A DNA stretch of 64,000 nucleotides from JAQUTK01 sp963677415 (GCA_963677415.2 CAXXFJ010000040.1:1-64000); one strand, 5' to 3'. Positions 8,938 through 17,013 are shown, counted from the first letter of the stretch. Program-made: numbers and translations. The notes: generated by a model not told the origin, from the sequence alone.

Positions 8938-8945
8938 CAAATATA
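8938..8945 (-). promoter_or_regulatory. Candidate -7 element upstream of the DUF3467 gene
   Basis: The reverse strand reads TATATTTG, a match to TAnnTTTG, 15 bases upstream of the chosen start codon. No TTTG at the right distance upstream was found, so only the -7 half is supported. Confidence 0.45.
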
Positions 8946-9123
8946 CAACTTTGCAATCATATTTCTTTCTACTTCCTATCAATAGTTCGGTATATAGTCA
9001 CTTCTAGTCTCTATATTACAACATTTTCTTCCTAACGCATATTCCGAACTCAGGTAATTGATGCAACAACGTTATCTTGGAGTGAATACTTTTAATATTA
9101 CCAATAATATTACCTTACTCATA

Positions 9124-9150
9124 TTTGTATTGAAAAAAAACATATCTTTG
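9124..9150 (+). promoter_or_regulatory. Candidate promoter of the lipoprotein gene
   Basis: TTTG at 9124-9127 and TATCTTTG at 9143-9150 precede the lipoprotein start by about 33 bases. The spacing of 15 bases is shorter than usual, so the -7 element is the better supported half. Confidence 0.45.
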
Positions 9151-9182
9151 TCTATGAATCGTATCAAAATCATCACAATAAC

Positions 9183-10025
9183 ATGTTTATGAACAACAAG
9201 ACCTTTTTATTCACCGTTTCTATATTTTTCATTCTTATTGGTTGCAAAGACAAACCAGTACAAAAAAATGAAAATTTTAAATTTTCTTCATATGAATCAA
9301 AGGACACAATATTTCTTTTTGATAATAAGGAGATGATTGGTTCTGTGCTTGATATTTCATTTATATATCCTGAAACCCAAAACGAAAAAGATAGCATTCA
9401 ATCTGTTGAGAAAGCAGTTATATCTCTCTTCTTTGGTGAAGAATACGCTAATCAAGCTCCGAATATTGCAATCAAGCAATACTTAAAGAGATTCCACGAT
9501 AAAAAATCAACTTTAGAGAGCGAGTATTCCCAATTAAGGGAATACGCTAAAGAAGATAAACTTGAGGTAAGAAAAGATCTTGGTTATTCAATAAGTATAA
9601 AAGACTCTGTTTTATACAATGATAACAACATACTCTCTTTATTAATCACAACTAACTCCTATTCAGGCGGAGCTCACGGTATGATGACAAAAAAAGTCTA
9701 TACGATCACTCAAAAAGGAAAGATCATTAAGGAAAATGATATCTTTAACGAGGGGTACACAGATGCTCTCAAAAATGCTCTTATTGAAAAACTCCTAGTT
9801 CAAAACAAGGCAAAGGATCTTAACGAATTATCAGAATTAGGATTTATTTTTACTGAAGGGATAGTGCCAAATGGCAACTTCTTTATATCAGAAAAAGGCA
9901 TTACATATATATATGGTGCCTATGAGATTGCCTGTTATGCAATTGGTATCTGCGAAGTCTTTTTGTCCTTCGAAGAAATACGATTTCTTTTAAAGAAAGA
10001 AAGTCCAATCTCTTCGCTGTTATAA
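9183..10025 (+). CDS. Predicted lipoprotein with DUF3298/DUF4163 (RsiV-like) domain
   Basis: A 280-residue protein with a short basic N-terminus, a hydrophobic stretch (FLFTVSIFFILIG) and a cysteine at residue 21 followed by KDK, that is, a lipoprotein signal. A second ATG at 9189 is an equally good start. The C-terminal half has the pattern SYSGGAHGMMTKKVYTI (around residue 160), which I associate with DUF4163/DUF3298, a domain also found in the anti-sigma factor RsiV. There is no transmembrane segment after the signal, so it is probably an envelope-anchored protein. Function unknown. It begins a plus-strand run and lies 12 bases before rsmG. Confidence 0.7.
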   Translation: MFMNNKTFLFTVSIFFILIGCKDKPVQKNENFKFSSYESKDTIFLFDNKEMIGSVLDISFIYPETQNEKDSIQSVEKAVISLFFGEEYANQAPNIAIKQYLKRFHDKKSTLESEYSQLREYAKEDKLEVRKDLGYSISIKDSVLYNDNNILSLLITTNSYSGGAHGMMTKKVYTITQKGKIIKENDIFNEGYTDALKNALIEKLLVQNKAKDLNELSELGFIFTEGIVPNGNFFISEKGITYIYGAYEIACYAIGICEVFLSFEEIRFLLKKESPISSLL

Positions 10026-10037
10026 CTTTACAGGACT

Positions 10038-10658
10038 ATGGAACAAATCATACACTATTTCCCCGAACTGACTAATAAACAGACTACACAAATTCAGGCA
10101 CTACAGGCATTGTATGCTGAGTGGAATACAAAAATTAATGTGATCTCAAGAAAAGATATAGAAAATCTTTATGAACGTCACGTTCTTCATTCACTTGGAA
10201 TTGCTAAAGTAATCAGATTCAAGCCTGGTTCTACATTAATGGATGTTGGTACTGGTGGCGGATTCCCTGCAATTCCCCTTGCCATCTTCTTCCCTGACTG
10301 CAGATTTCATCTTGTTGACAGTATAGGTAAGAAATTGAAAGTTGCATCCGAAATAAGTAATGCCATTGGACTGACAAATACGACATTCCGACACTGCCGC
10401 GCTGAAGAGGAAGAGACAAAGTTTGATTTTATAATTAGTCGTGCTGTGATGCCTTTAAACAATTTAGTCAAGATCACACAAAAGAATATACTAAAAGAGC
10501 AAAGGAATGCATTTCCTAATGGAATAATCTGTCTGAAAGGTGGGGAGTTACAAGAGGAAATTGCTCCATATTTAAAAAAAGCGCAACTGTTTTCTTTGAA
10601 TAATTACTTTAAAGAGGAATTCTTTGAAACCAAGAAAGTTGTATATTTGCCACTATAG
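10038..10658 (+). CDS. rsmG: 16S rRNA (guanine527-N7)-methyltransferase
   Basis: A 206-residue RsmG/GidB, which methylates N7 of G527 in 16S rRNA using S-adenosylmethionine. The cofactor loop DVGTGGGFPAIPLAI is at residues 69-83, preceded by ISRKDIENLYERHVLHSLG and followed by FDFIISRAVMPLNNLV, all characteristic of the family. Length is normal. Loss of this enzyme gives low-level streptomycin resistance in other bacteria. The gene is close to a downstream hydrolase (nine-base gap). Confidence 0.93.
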   Translation: MEQIIHYFPELTNKQTTQIQALQALYAEWNTKINVISRKDIENLYERHVLHSLGIAKVIRFKPGSTLMDVGTGGGFPAIPLAIFFPDCRFHLVDSIGKKLKVASEISNAIGLTNTTFRHCRAEEEETKFDFIISRAVMPLNNLVKITQKNILKEQRNAFPNGIICLKGGELQEEIAPYLKKAQLFSLNNYFKEEFFETKKVVYLPL

Positions 10659-10667
10659 ATTTTAAAG

Positions 10668-11306
10668 ATGAAGATAAAACAGTTTGAATTTAATCCCTTT
10701 CCTGTCAATTGTTATTTGTTATTTGACGACACAAAACACGCAGCTTTGATTGATGCAGGCATGTGGACTGAAAAAGAAGAAGAAGAGCTGGTGCATTACA
10801 TTGAACAGCATGATCTTATTCTGACCTGTTTATTAAACACACATATGCACTTTGACCACTGCATGGATAATGCTTTTATTTATCAGAAATATGGTTTGAG
10901 TACAGCAGCCAATGAAAAAGATGCTTTCCTCGTTCAAAACCTCGCTCTTCAGGCTTCTCAATTCAACATTAAGCTTCCAAGAGACCCACAAGAGATTGGC
11001 TCGTATGTAAATGAAGGCGATGAAATCCACTTTGGAAATACAACTCTCAAGGCAGTACACATACCTGGTCATTCCCCTGGAAGTATTGTCTATTACTGTG
11101 AGAAAGAATCTGTTATTTTCTCCGGCGATGTTATCTTCAAGGGAAGTATAGGAAGAACAGACCTTCCGGGAGGCGACTATTACACATTATTAAAAGGGAT
11201 TAGAGAAAAATTGCTTTCTCTTCCCAACGAGACGGTTATCTACCCGGGACATGGTCCAAAGACAACTATCGGTGAGGAAAAAAGATCAAATATGTACCTG
11301 ATTTAA
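10668..11306 (+). CDS. Metallo-beta-lactamase-fold hydrolase (glyoxalase II-like)
   Basis: A 212-residue single-domain hydrolase with the zinc signature HMHFDH at residues 59-64, then HIPGHSPGSIVYY, FSGDVIFKGSIGRTDLPGGD and a final YPGHGPKTTIGEEK. These are the motifs of glyoxalase II-like enzymes. The C-terminal glutathione-binding domain of classical GloB is absent, and Bacteroides generally lacks glutathione, so the substrate is uncertain. It is probably cytoplasmic (no signal peptide) and cotranscribed with rsmG and bcp. Confidence 0.85.
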   Translation: MKIKQFEFNPFPVNCYLLFDDTKHAALIDAGMWTEKEEEELVHYIEQHDLILTCLLNTHMHFDHCMDNAFIYQKYGLSTAANEKDAFLVQNLALQASQFNIKLPRDPQEIGSYVNEGDEIHFGNTTLKAVHIPGHSPGSIVYYCEKESVIFSGDVIFKGSIGRTDLPGGDYYTLLKGIREKLLSLPNETVIYPGHGPKTTIGEEKRSNMYLI

Positions 11307-11316
11307 ACACAAAACT

Positions 11317-11781
11317 ATGGCTATTCAAATTGGAGATAAGATTCCTGAGATACTCGGTAAAGATCAGGATGGAAAGGTGGTTTGCAGCAGCGACTATATC
11401 GGCAAGAAGATCGTTTTGTACTTCTATCCGAAGGACAACACGCCCGGTTGCACAGAAGAAGCATGTAGTTTCCGTGACAACTATAACACGATGCTACAAA
11501 AAGGATATGAAGTACTAGGCGTTAGTGTGGACAGCGCTAAATCGCACAAGCGGTTTATTGAAAAGTATGCCCTACCTTTCAATTTGATCTCAGATGAGGA
11601 ACACGAACTCGTGGAACTCTTTGGCGTATGGGGCGAAAAGAAGATGCTCGGTCACAAATATATGGGCATATTCAGAACTACCTTTCTCTTTAATGAAAAG
11701 GGGATCCTGGAAGAAATTATGAATCCGAAATCTATTAAGACAAAGGAACATGCCACTCAAATACTCGAATTTAAACAATAA
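11317..11781 (+). CDS. bcp: Thioredoxin-dependent thiol peroxidase (BCP/PrxQ)
   Basis: A 154-residue peroxiredoxin that reduces hydrogen peroxide and organic peroxides. The active site is FYPKDNTPGCTEEACSFRD, with the peroxidatic cysteine at residue 45 and the resolving cysteine five residues later, the two-cysteine arrangement of the BCP/PrxQ class. Length is normal. The stop is six bases before the recA ATG. Confidence 0.93.
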   Translation: MAIQIGDKIPEILGKDQDGKVVCSSDYIGKKIVLYFYPKDNTPGCTEEACSFRDNYNTMLQKGYEVLGVSVDSAKSHKRFIEKYALPFNLISDEEHELVELFGVWGEKKMLGHKYMGIFRTTFLFNEKGILEEIMNPKSIKTKEHATQILEFKQ

Positions 11782-11787
11782 ACAGAT

Positions 11788-12816
11788 ATGAAAGAGAAAG
11801 AGACTGACAAACAAGCAGCTGTGACTAATGAAAAGTTGAAAGCTTTACAGACAGCGATGGATAAAATTGAGAAAAGCTACGGCAAAGGCTCAATCATGAG
11901 AATGGGAGAGCAAAACATTGAAGCAATTCCTGTTATCCCGACTGGTTCTATCGGACTGAATGCAGCTTTAGGTGTGGGTGTGGTTATCCCAGAGGAAGAG
12001 TCATTGAGATTTACGGTCCGGAATCATCTGGTAAAACAACATTGGCTATTCATGCCATTGCAGAAGCCCAGAAAGCAGGTGGTATTGCCGCATTTATTGA
12101 TGCGGAACACGCTTTTGACCGTTTCTATGCTGAGAAGTTGGGTGTTAAAACCGACGACATTCTCATGTCTCAGCCGGATAATGGCGAGCAAGCGCTGGAG
12201 ATTACAGAGCAACTGATCCGTTCAGCGGCTATTGATATTATTGTCATTGATTCCGTCGCCGCGCTTACTCCAAAAGCTGAGATTGAAGGAGATATGGGTG
12301 ATTCCAAGATGGGATTGCAGGCGCGTCTGATGTCGCAGGCTTTACGCAAACTAACATCTGCAATAAGTAAGACAAATACTACGTGTATCTTTATCAATCA
12401 GCTTCGTGATAAAATAGGAGTCATGTTTGGAAGTCCGGAAACCACAACAGGTGGTAATGCACTGAAGTTTTACGCATCCGTTAGACTTGATATACGAAAG
12501 ATCGGACAGTTAAAAGACGGAGATGAAGCTATTGGAAGCCAGACACGCGTAAAAGTAGTAAAAAACAAAGTAGCTCCTCCTTTCCGTAAAGCTGAATTTG
12601 ACATCATCTACGGACAGGGCATCAGCCGCGTCGGTGAAATCGTCGATCTCGGTTCCGACTTGAATATCATTAAAAAGAGCGGATCTTGGTATAGCTATAA
12701 CGAGACAAAACTTGGACAAGGAAGAGAAGCTGCCAAAGAATGCATAAAAGATAATCCGGAGCTATCGGAAGAATTAGAAGGCTTGATTTTTGAAGCACTT
12801 AAAACAAAAAAAATAA
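11788..12816 (+). pseudogene. recA: recA, interrupted by a 2-base insertion and lacking its stop through a poly-A change
   Basis: RecA is the strand-exchange ATPase and LexA co-protease. Translation from 11788 gives a good RecA N-terminus (KLKALQTAMDKIEKSYGKGS, then IPTGSIGLNAALGVG) but leaves frame after codon 11977-11979. Skipping the two bases GT at 11980-11981 restores the expected GGYPRGRVIEIYGPESSGKTT. The rest of the protein (HAIAEAQKAGGIAAFIDAEH, IFINQLRDKIGVMFG, PPFRKAEFDI) reads from 11982 in the other frame. At the 3' end, eight As at 12806-12813 remove the TAA that seven As would give (TTAEALKTKK-type end), so the frame runs on into the next gene and the downstream ORF spans 12042-13154. 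As written, no single frame encodes the Walker A motif together with the N-terminus. A sequencing or assembly error is a serious alternative. Confidence 0.85.
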
Positions 12817-12827
12817 AAAATACAGTT

Positions 12828-13154
12828 ATGAAAGAAGATGAGGTTTCCATTGAGTACAATGACGATGAAGCTGTAAAGTACATTATCAACAGTATACCTC
12901 AAGAATTAAAAGAAAAAGTTTCGAAAGAAATTATTTTTGATTTCCTGGATGTAATTTACGATTTCTATGATAGTAAAGGAGTTGCTGATGAAAACCTGGA
13001 AGATGAAATTGATATCGATGAAGAAGAAATGGCTCAATTTATTATCAAAAATGCGCCTAAAAGGCTTACCAAACTTTATACAGAAGAAGAGATTCTGTTT
13101 ATTGTTCAAGGTGAAATTGCATATTGCGACTCCATTGGTTTGTATGAAGATTAA
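12828..13154 (+). CDS. Small acidic protein of unknown function, in frame behind recA
   Basis: From an ATG at 12828 this encodes 108 residues, very rich in Asp and Glu, with two similar halves: EAVKYIINSIPQELKEKVSKE ... and QFIIKNAPKRLTKLYTEEE, each followed by an FIxxxI/FDFLDVIYDF-type hydrophobic helix. This suggests an internal duplication of a helical unit. In this sequence it is joined in frame to the recA reading frame through the altered poly-A run; with seven As it would be a separate gene 11 bases after recA. Three bases separate its stop from the first chrA. I do not recognise the family. Confidence 0.6.
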   Translation: MKEDEVSIEYNDDEAVKYIINSIPQELKEKVSKEIIFDFLDVIYDFYDSKGVADENLEDEIDIDEEEMAQFIIKNAPKRLTKLYTEEEILFIVQGEIAYCDSIGLYED

Positions 13155-13156
13155 GA

Positions 13157-13720
13157 ATGAATTTACAACTAACTCTCTTTTCTACTTTCTTTAAAATAGG
13201 ATTGTTTACAATCGGCGGAGGTTTGGCTATGCTTCCGCTGATTGAAAGGGAAGTAGTGGATAAGAATAAGTGGATTGACAAAAAAGGGTTTCTAGATCTG
13301 ATGACTGTCGCGCAATCCATGCCTGGTATCTTTGCTTTTAACTTAGCAATTTTGATCGGACATCGGATAGATAAGACGAGAGGAAGCATTCTCTGTGGAT
13401 TAGGAACTGTGATCCCCTCCTTTCTGATCATTCTTGCTATTGCTATCTCCTTCTCCGATTACAAAGACAACGAGTATGTCACCCGAATATTCAAAGGGAT
13501 GCGGCCTGCCGTCGTTGCATTACTTCTTGTTCCATTGATTACAACTGCTAAAGCCTCACGCTTGACTATAAAGACAGGCATCTTAGCAATCACTGTTGCC
13601 TTACTCATTACATTTTTGCATATTAATCCTGTCTATATTATCCTTTTCGTCGGAATATCCAGTATAATTTATGGAAACCTTGTATGCAAAAAGGGAAATA
13701 AAAACGATAAGTCATGCTGA
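13157..13720 (+). CDS. chrA: Chromate transporter, half-size subunit 1
   Basis: A 187-residue membrane protein with the ChrA signature FFKIGLFTIGGGLAMLPLIE at the N-terminus, followed by FLDLMTVAQSMPGIFAFNLA and several hydrophobic segments. Full-length ChrA has two such domains; here each is a separate gene. The pair is expected to work as a heterodimer in the inner membrane, exporting chromate or transporting another anion. It overlaps the second half by seven bases, implying coupled translation. Confidence 0.9.
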   Translation: MNLQLTLFSTFFKIGLFTIGGGLAMLPLIEREVVDKNKWIDKKGFLDLMTVAQSMPGIFAFNLAILIGHRIDKTRGSILCGLGTVIPSFLIILAIAISFSDYKDNEYVTRIFKGMRPAVVALLLVPLITTAKASRLTIKTGILAITVALLITFLHINPVYIILFVGISSIIYGNLVCKKGNKNDKSC

Positions 13721-14319
13721 TACTATTCATTAAACTATTTGTTACTTTCTTCAAGATCGGACTCTTTAATTTTGGAGGAGGATATGCTATGATTCCACTT
13801 ATTCAACAAGAAATCGTTGAGAAGAACAAATGGATGACCAATAACGAATTTACAGATATCATTGCCATTTCTCAAATGACTCCCGGTCCCATTGGAATAA
13901 ATTCAGCAACCTATGCCGGCTACCAGGCTACATACAATGAACTTGCTACAGCAACAGCAAGTGGAGAAATCAGCAATCTCACACATTATTTACTTAGTAT
14001 CTTTGGCTCCTTTATCGCAACCTTTTCGGTCTGCCTGCCTTCTTTTATTTTATTGCTGATAATTGCAAAGATGCTCGTGAAATACATGGCCAATAAGAAT
14101 GTAAAACAACTGTTCGCCGGACTTCGTCCTGTCATAGTCGGACTGATCGCCGCCTCGGCACTATTGTTGATGGACAGTTCGAACTTTGGTTTTGCCACTT
14201 CAGAGCGGATAATTAGTGTGTTGATCTGTACAGGAGTGTTTCTGGCCTCCTGGAAATACAAGATAGGACCAATCACTCTTCTGATAGCCTCCGGACTTTT
14301 GGGGCTCTTAATCTATTAA
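13714..14319 (+). CDS. chrA: Chromate transporter, half-size subunit 2
   Basis: A 201-residue protein with the second-domain ChrA signature FFKIGLFNFGGGYAMIPLIQ and the conserved IIAISQMTPGPIGINSATY. Around five to six hydrophobic segments follow, ending in ITLLIASGLLGLLIY. It overlaps the 3' end of subunit 1 and is followed 13 bases later by rnpA. The substrate is inferred only from the family; many such transporters have not been tested with chromate. Confidence 0.9.
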   Translation: MLILFIKLFVTFFKIGLFNFGGGYAMIPLIQQEIVEKNKWMTNNEFTDIIAISQMTPGPIGINSATYAGYQATYNELATATASGEISNLTHYLLSIFGSFIATFSVCLPSFILLLIIAKMLVKYMANKNVKQLFAGLRPVIVGLIAASALLLMDSSNFGFATSERIISVLICTGVFLASWKYKIGPITLLIASGLLGLLIY

Positions 14320-14332
14320 TGACTGAAACAGA

Positions 14333-14719
14333 ATGAATCCAATTAACGGCTTCTGCAAAGAAGAACGACTCTGCGGGAAAACAAGTATTGACACGCTTTT
14401 TCAAACAGGAAAGGGGTTTATCGTGTATCCATTCCGCGTGGTTTGGCTGACAGTGCCGAAGAAAGGTGATTTCCCTTGCGAACTGCTCATAAGCGCGCCA
14501 AAAAGAAAGTTCAAACGTGCCAATAAACGCAACCGCATCAAGCGATGTGTCCGTGAAGCCTACAGACTAAACAAAGGGGCGCTTTATCAGGCACTGGAAA
14601 AGAAAGAATACAATCTTCAGATAGCACTATTGTATCTTGACAGCACTATTCTTGAGTCATCAGAATTTGATGCACGTATAAAAATCATGTTTAACAATCT
14701 GATTGAAAGATTACCGTGA
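14333..14719 (+). CDS. rnpA: Ribonuclease P protein component
   Basis: A 128-residue basic protein that assists the RNase P RNA in 5' processing of tRNA precursors. It starts with the family pattern NGFCKEERLCGKTSIDTLFQ and has the RNR motif KFKRANKRNRIKRCVREAYR (about residues 60-80), which binds the RNA. Its stop overlaps the start of yidD by four bases, the usual rnpA-yidD coupling. Confidence 0.94.
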   Translation: MNPINGFCKEERLCGKTSIDTLFQTGKGFIVYPFRVVWLTVPKKGDFPCELLISAPKRKFKRANKRNRIKRCVREAYRLNKGALYQALEKKEYNLQIALLYLDSTILESSEFDARIKIMFNNLIERLP

Positions 14720-14937
14720 AAAAATTGTTCACATGGCTTTTGCTGCTACCAGTATATTTTTATAAAGGATGCATCTCGCCTCTGAAACCCGCTTCATGTC
14801 GTTTCACCCCCACTTGTTCGGAATATGCTGTTCTGGCACTCAAAAAACACGGTCCGTTCAAAGGCGGCTGGCTCGCTATTAAACGCATATTTCGTTGTCA
14901 TCCCTGGGGTGAAAGCGGATATGATCCTGTGCCATGA
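14716..14937 (+). CDS. yidD: Membrane protein insertion efficiency factor YidD
   Basis: A 73-residue protein with the invariant YidD core YKGCISPLKPASCRFTPTCS (three cysteines), then EYAVLALKKHGPFKGGWLAI and the ending RCHPWGESGYDPVP. YidD helps membrane protein insertion, with YidC, at the inner face of the membrane. It starts inside the end of rnpA and overlaps the next gene by four bases. Confidence 0.94.
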   Translation: MKKLFTWLLLLPVYFYKGCISPLKPASCRFTPTCSEYAVLALKKHGPFKGGWLAIKRIFRCHPWGESGYDPVP

Positions 14938-15587
14938 TATACTTTAATACACATACCCATCAACAGAGTGAAGAGCCAGACAGTATCAGCCTCGTCAATC
15001 TGGAGATTCAGGAAAGACTCCTGAATGAATTCCCCGAGCCCAATTCCAGTACCATTTACTCTTTCGGCATTCATCCTTGGACTATCAATGATGGATGGGA
15101 AAAAGATCTTAAGACTCTCGAATCCCTTTTACAACAAAATAAACTCTCAGCCATAGGAGAATGCGGACTTGATAAAGTATGCAACACTCCCTTTGAGCTT
15201 CAGGAAAAAGTATTTACAGCTCACATCACGCTTGCCAACAAATATCATGTTCCACTGATTATACATTGCGTAAAAGCATTTGATCCTTTGCTATCCATCC
15301 GAAAGAAACTTTCTCACTGTTGCCCGATGGTCATTCACGGATATCGTGGAGGAACAAGACTCACCTCGCAACTCTTGAAAGAAGGCAATCTTTACTTTTC
15401 TTTTGGCCCCAATTACTCCACCGACTCCTTAAAAAGAATTCCTCCTGAACGACTTTTCATGGAGACAGACGTTTCCTCAATTTCTATCATTTCCGTTTAC
15501 AGACAAGTCGCATCTACATTAAATATAAGTGAGCAAGTGCTTGCAGAACAAACACTCACCAACAAAAAAAGAGTCTTTCCTTTGTGA
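14934..15587 (+). CDS. TatD-family metal-dependent hydrolase
   Basis: A 217-residue member of the TatD group of the amidohydrolase superfamily, short of the roughly 260 residues of classical TatD. The N-terminal metal motif is NTHTH, then FGIHPWTI, AIGECGLDK (the glutamate ligand), VPLIIHCVKAF and METDVS near the end with the metal-binding aspartate. TatD proteins act as DNases or exonucleases in several bacteria; the substrate here is unknown. It overlaps yidD by four bases. The tyrS promoter lies at its 3' end. Confidence 0.85.
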   Translation: MIYFNTHTHQQSEEPDSISLVNLEIQERLLNEFPEPNSSTIYSFGIHPWTINDGWEKDLKTLESLLQQNKLSAIGECGLDKVCNTPFELQEKVFTAHITLANKYHVPLIIHCVKAFDPLLSIRKKLSHCCPMVIHGYRGGTRLTSQLLKEGNLYFSFGPNYSTDSLKRIPPERLFMETDVSSISIISVYRQVASTLNISEQVLAEQTLTNKKRVFPL

Positions 15588-15612
15588 TAATAAGGGATAT
15601 GTCGTACTTTTG
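15581..15612 (+). promoter_or_regulatory. Promoter of tyrS
   Basis: TTTG at 15581-15584, 20 bases, then TACTTTTG at 15605-15612: a near-ideal Bacteroides promoter overlapping the last codons of the TatD gene. The expected start lies about 25 bases before the tyrS ATG, so tyrS can be expressed separately from the upstream genes. Confidence 0.7.
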
Positions 15613-15642
15613 CACTTCATATTACTAAATAGAACTCATTCG

Positions 15643-16935
15643 ATGAACTTTGTAGAAGAACTAAGATGGCGTGGCATGCTGCAAGACATGATGCCCGGCA
15701 CAGAAGAACTGCTTGAAAAAGAAAAAGTAACAGCATATCTTGGAATTGACCCTACTGCCGACTCTTTACATATCGGACACTTATGTGGTGTGATGATGCT
15801 GCGACATCTGCAACGCAGTGGACACAAGCCATTGGCCCTGATAGGTGGAGCAACAGGGATGATTGGTGATCCCTCCGGTAAGTCTGCCGAAAGAAATCTG
15901 CTGGATGAAGCGACCTTACACCATAACGAGGAGTGCATCAAAAATCAATTGGCTAGGTTTTTGGATTTCGAATCAGACCTGCCCAACAAAGCTGAACTTG
16001 TCAATAACTACGACTGGATGAAGGAATTTACCTTCCTCGAGTTCGCACGAACAATCGGAAAGCATATTACAGTCAACTACATGATGGCAAAAGACTCAGT
16101 AAAGAGAAGACTCAGCGACGAATCGCGAGAGGGATTATCTTTTACTGAATTTACCTATCAGCTCCTGCAAGGATATGACTTCCTACACCTCTATGAATAC
16201 AAAGGCTGTAAACTACAAATGGGAGGTTCTGACCAGTGGGGTAATATCACAACAGGAACCGAACTTATTCGTCGTATAAAAGGTGGCGAAGCATTTGCAA
16301 TGACCTGCCCCTTGATTACAAAAGCCGATGGTGGAAAGTTTGGGAAAACAGAATCTGGCAATGTATGGCTCGATGCTAATTACACAACCCCTTATCAGTT
16401 TTACCAATTCTGGCTGAATGTAAGCGACAGTGACGCTGCCCGTTATATCAAGATCTTCACAATACTTGACAAGAGTGTCATTGACGGACTGATAGCAGAG
16501 CATGCAGAAGCTCCTCACTTACGAATACTTCAAAAACGCCTTGCTAAAGAAGTGACCGTTATGGTCCACAGCGAAGAAGAATACAACAATGCCGTGGAAG
16601 CTTCAAGCATTTTATTTGGCAATGCTACCTCAGACGCACTTAGAAAACTCAAGGAAGCCACCCTTCTTTCCGTTTTCGAGGGAGTTCCTCAATTTGAGAT
16701 CTCGAAAGAGGAATTGACTTCCGGAATTAAAGTAACTGATCTTCTGACTGATAAAGCATCGGTATTCCCCTCTAAAGGCGAATTACGTAAACTGATCCAG
16801 GGAGGAGGCGTTTCTATCAACAAAGAGAAACTGACCAACCCCGAAGAGATTATCACTCAGAGTTTCTTACTAAACGACAAATACATTTTGATTCAGAAAG
16901 GAAAGAAGAACTACTATTTGCTGATCGCAAGATAA
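15643..16935 (+). CDS. tyrS: Tyrosyl-tRNA synthetase
   Basis: A 430-residue class I aminoacyl-tRNA synthetase that charges tRNA-Tyr. The start at 15643 (MNFVEELRWRGMLQDMMPGT) is preferred over an in-frame start at 15529, because the longer form would overlap the promoter and the TatD gene. HIGH is at residues 43-46, the tyrosine-binding GSDQWGN is present, the KMSKS-type loop reads KFGKT, and an S4-like RNA-binding domain (KGELRKLIQGGGVSINKEKL) closes the protein. Length is normal. Confidence 0.97.
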   Translation: MNFVEELRWRGMLQDMMPGTEELLEKEKVTAYLGIDPTADSLHIGHLCGVMMLRHLQRSGHKPLALIGGATGMIGDPSGKSAERNLLDEATLHHNEECIKNQLARFLDFESDLPNKAELVNNYDWMKEFTFLEFARTIGKHITVNYMMAKDSVKRRLSDESREGLSFTEFTYQLLQGYDFLHLYEYKGCKLQMGGSDQWGNITTGTELIRRIKGGEAFAMTCPLITKADGGKFGKTESGNVWLDANYTTPYQFYQFWLNVSDSDAARYIKIFTILDKSVIDGLIAEHAEAPHLRILQKRLAKEVTVMVHSEEEYNNAVEASSILFGNATSDALRKLKEATLLSVFEGVPQFEISKEELTSGIKVTDLLTDKASVFPSKGELRKLIQGGGVSINKEKLTNPEEIITQSFLLNDKYILIQKGKKNYYLLIAR

Positions 16936-16950
16936 AAACAGATAGAAATA

Positions 16951-16982
16951 TTTGGTAGAAAAGGTAAAACAACGTACCTTTG
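16951..16982 (+). promoter_or_regulatory. Promoter of the tRNA-Gln pair
   Basis: TTTG at 16951-16954, 20 bases, then TACCTTTG at 16975-16982; the tRNA begins about 31 bases further on. The same TACCTTTG occurs before the tRNA-Leu gene in this window. Confidence 0.7.
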
Positions 16983-17013
16983 CGACGCTTTTAACGAAGA
17001 GCATCATTTAGAT

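Noticed and set aside
9173..9397. Minus-strand ORF opposite the lipoprotein gene
   Set aside because: The plus strand has a lipoprotein signal and a recognised domain; this one has neither.
11971..11996. Programmed ribosomal frameshifting in recA
   Set aside because: The local sequence (GGTGTGGGTGTGG) has no X-XXY-YYZ slippery heptamer, no following structure that I can see, and no known RecA precedent; a mutation or sequence error is simpler.
16936..17013. T-box or other riboswitch before the tRNA genes or tyrS
   Set aside because: The leaders are too short and lack T-box or other conserved core sequence.
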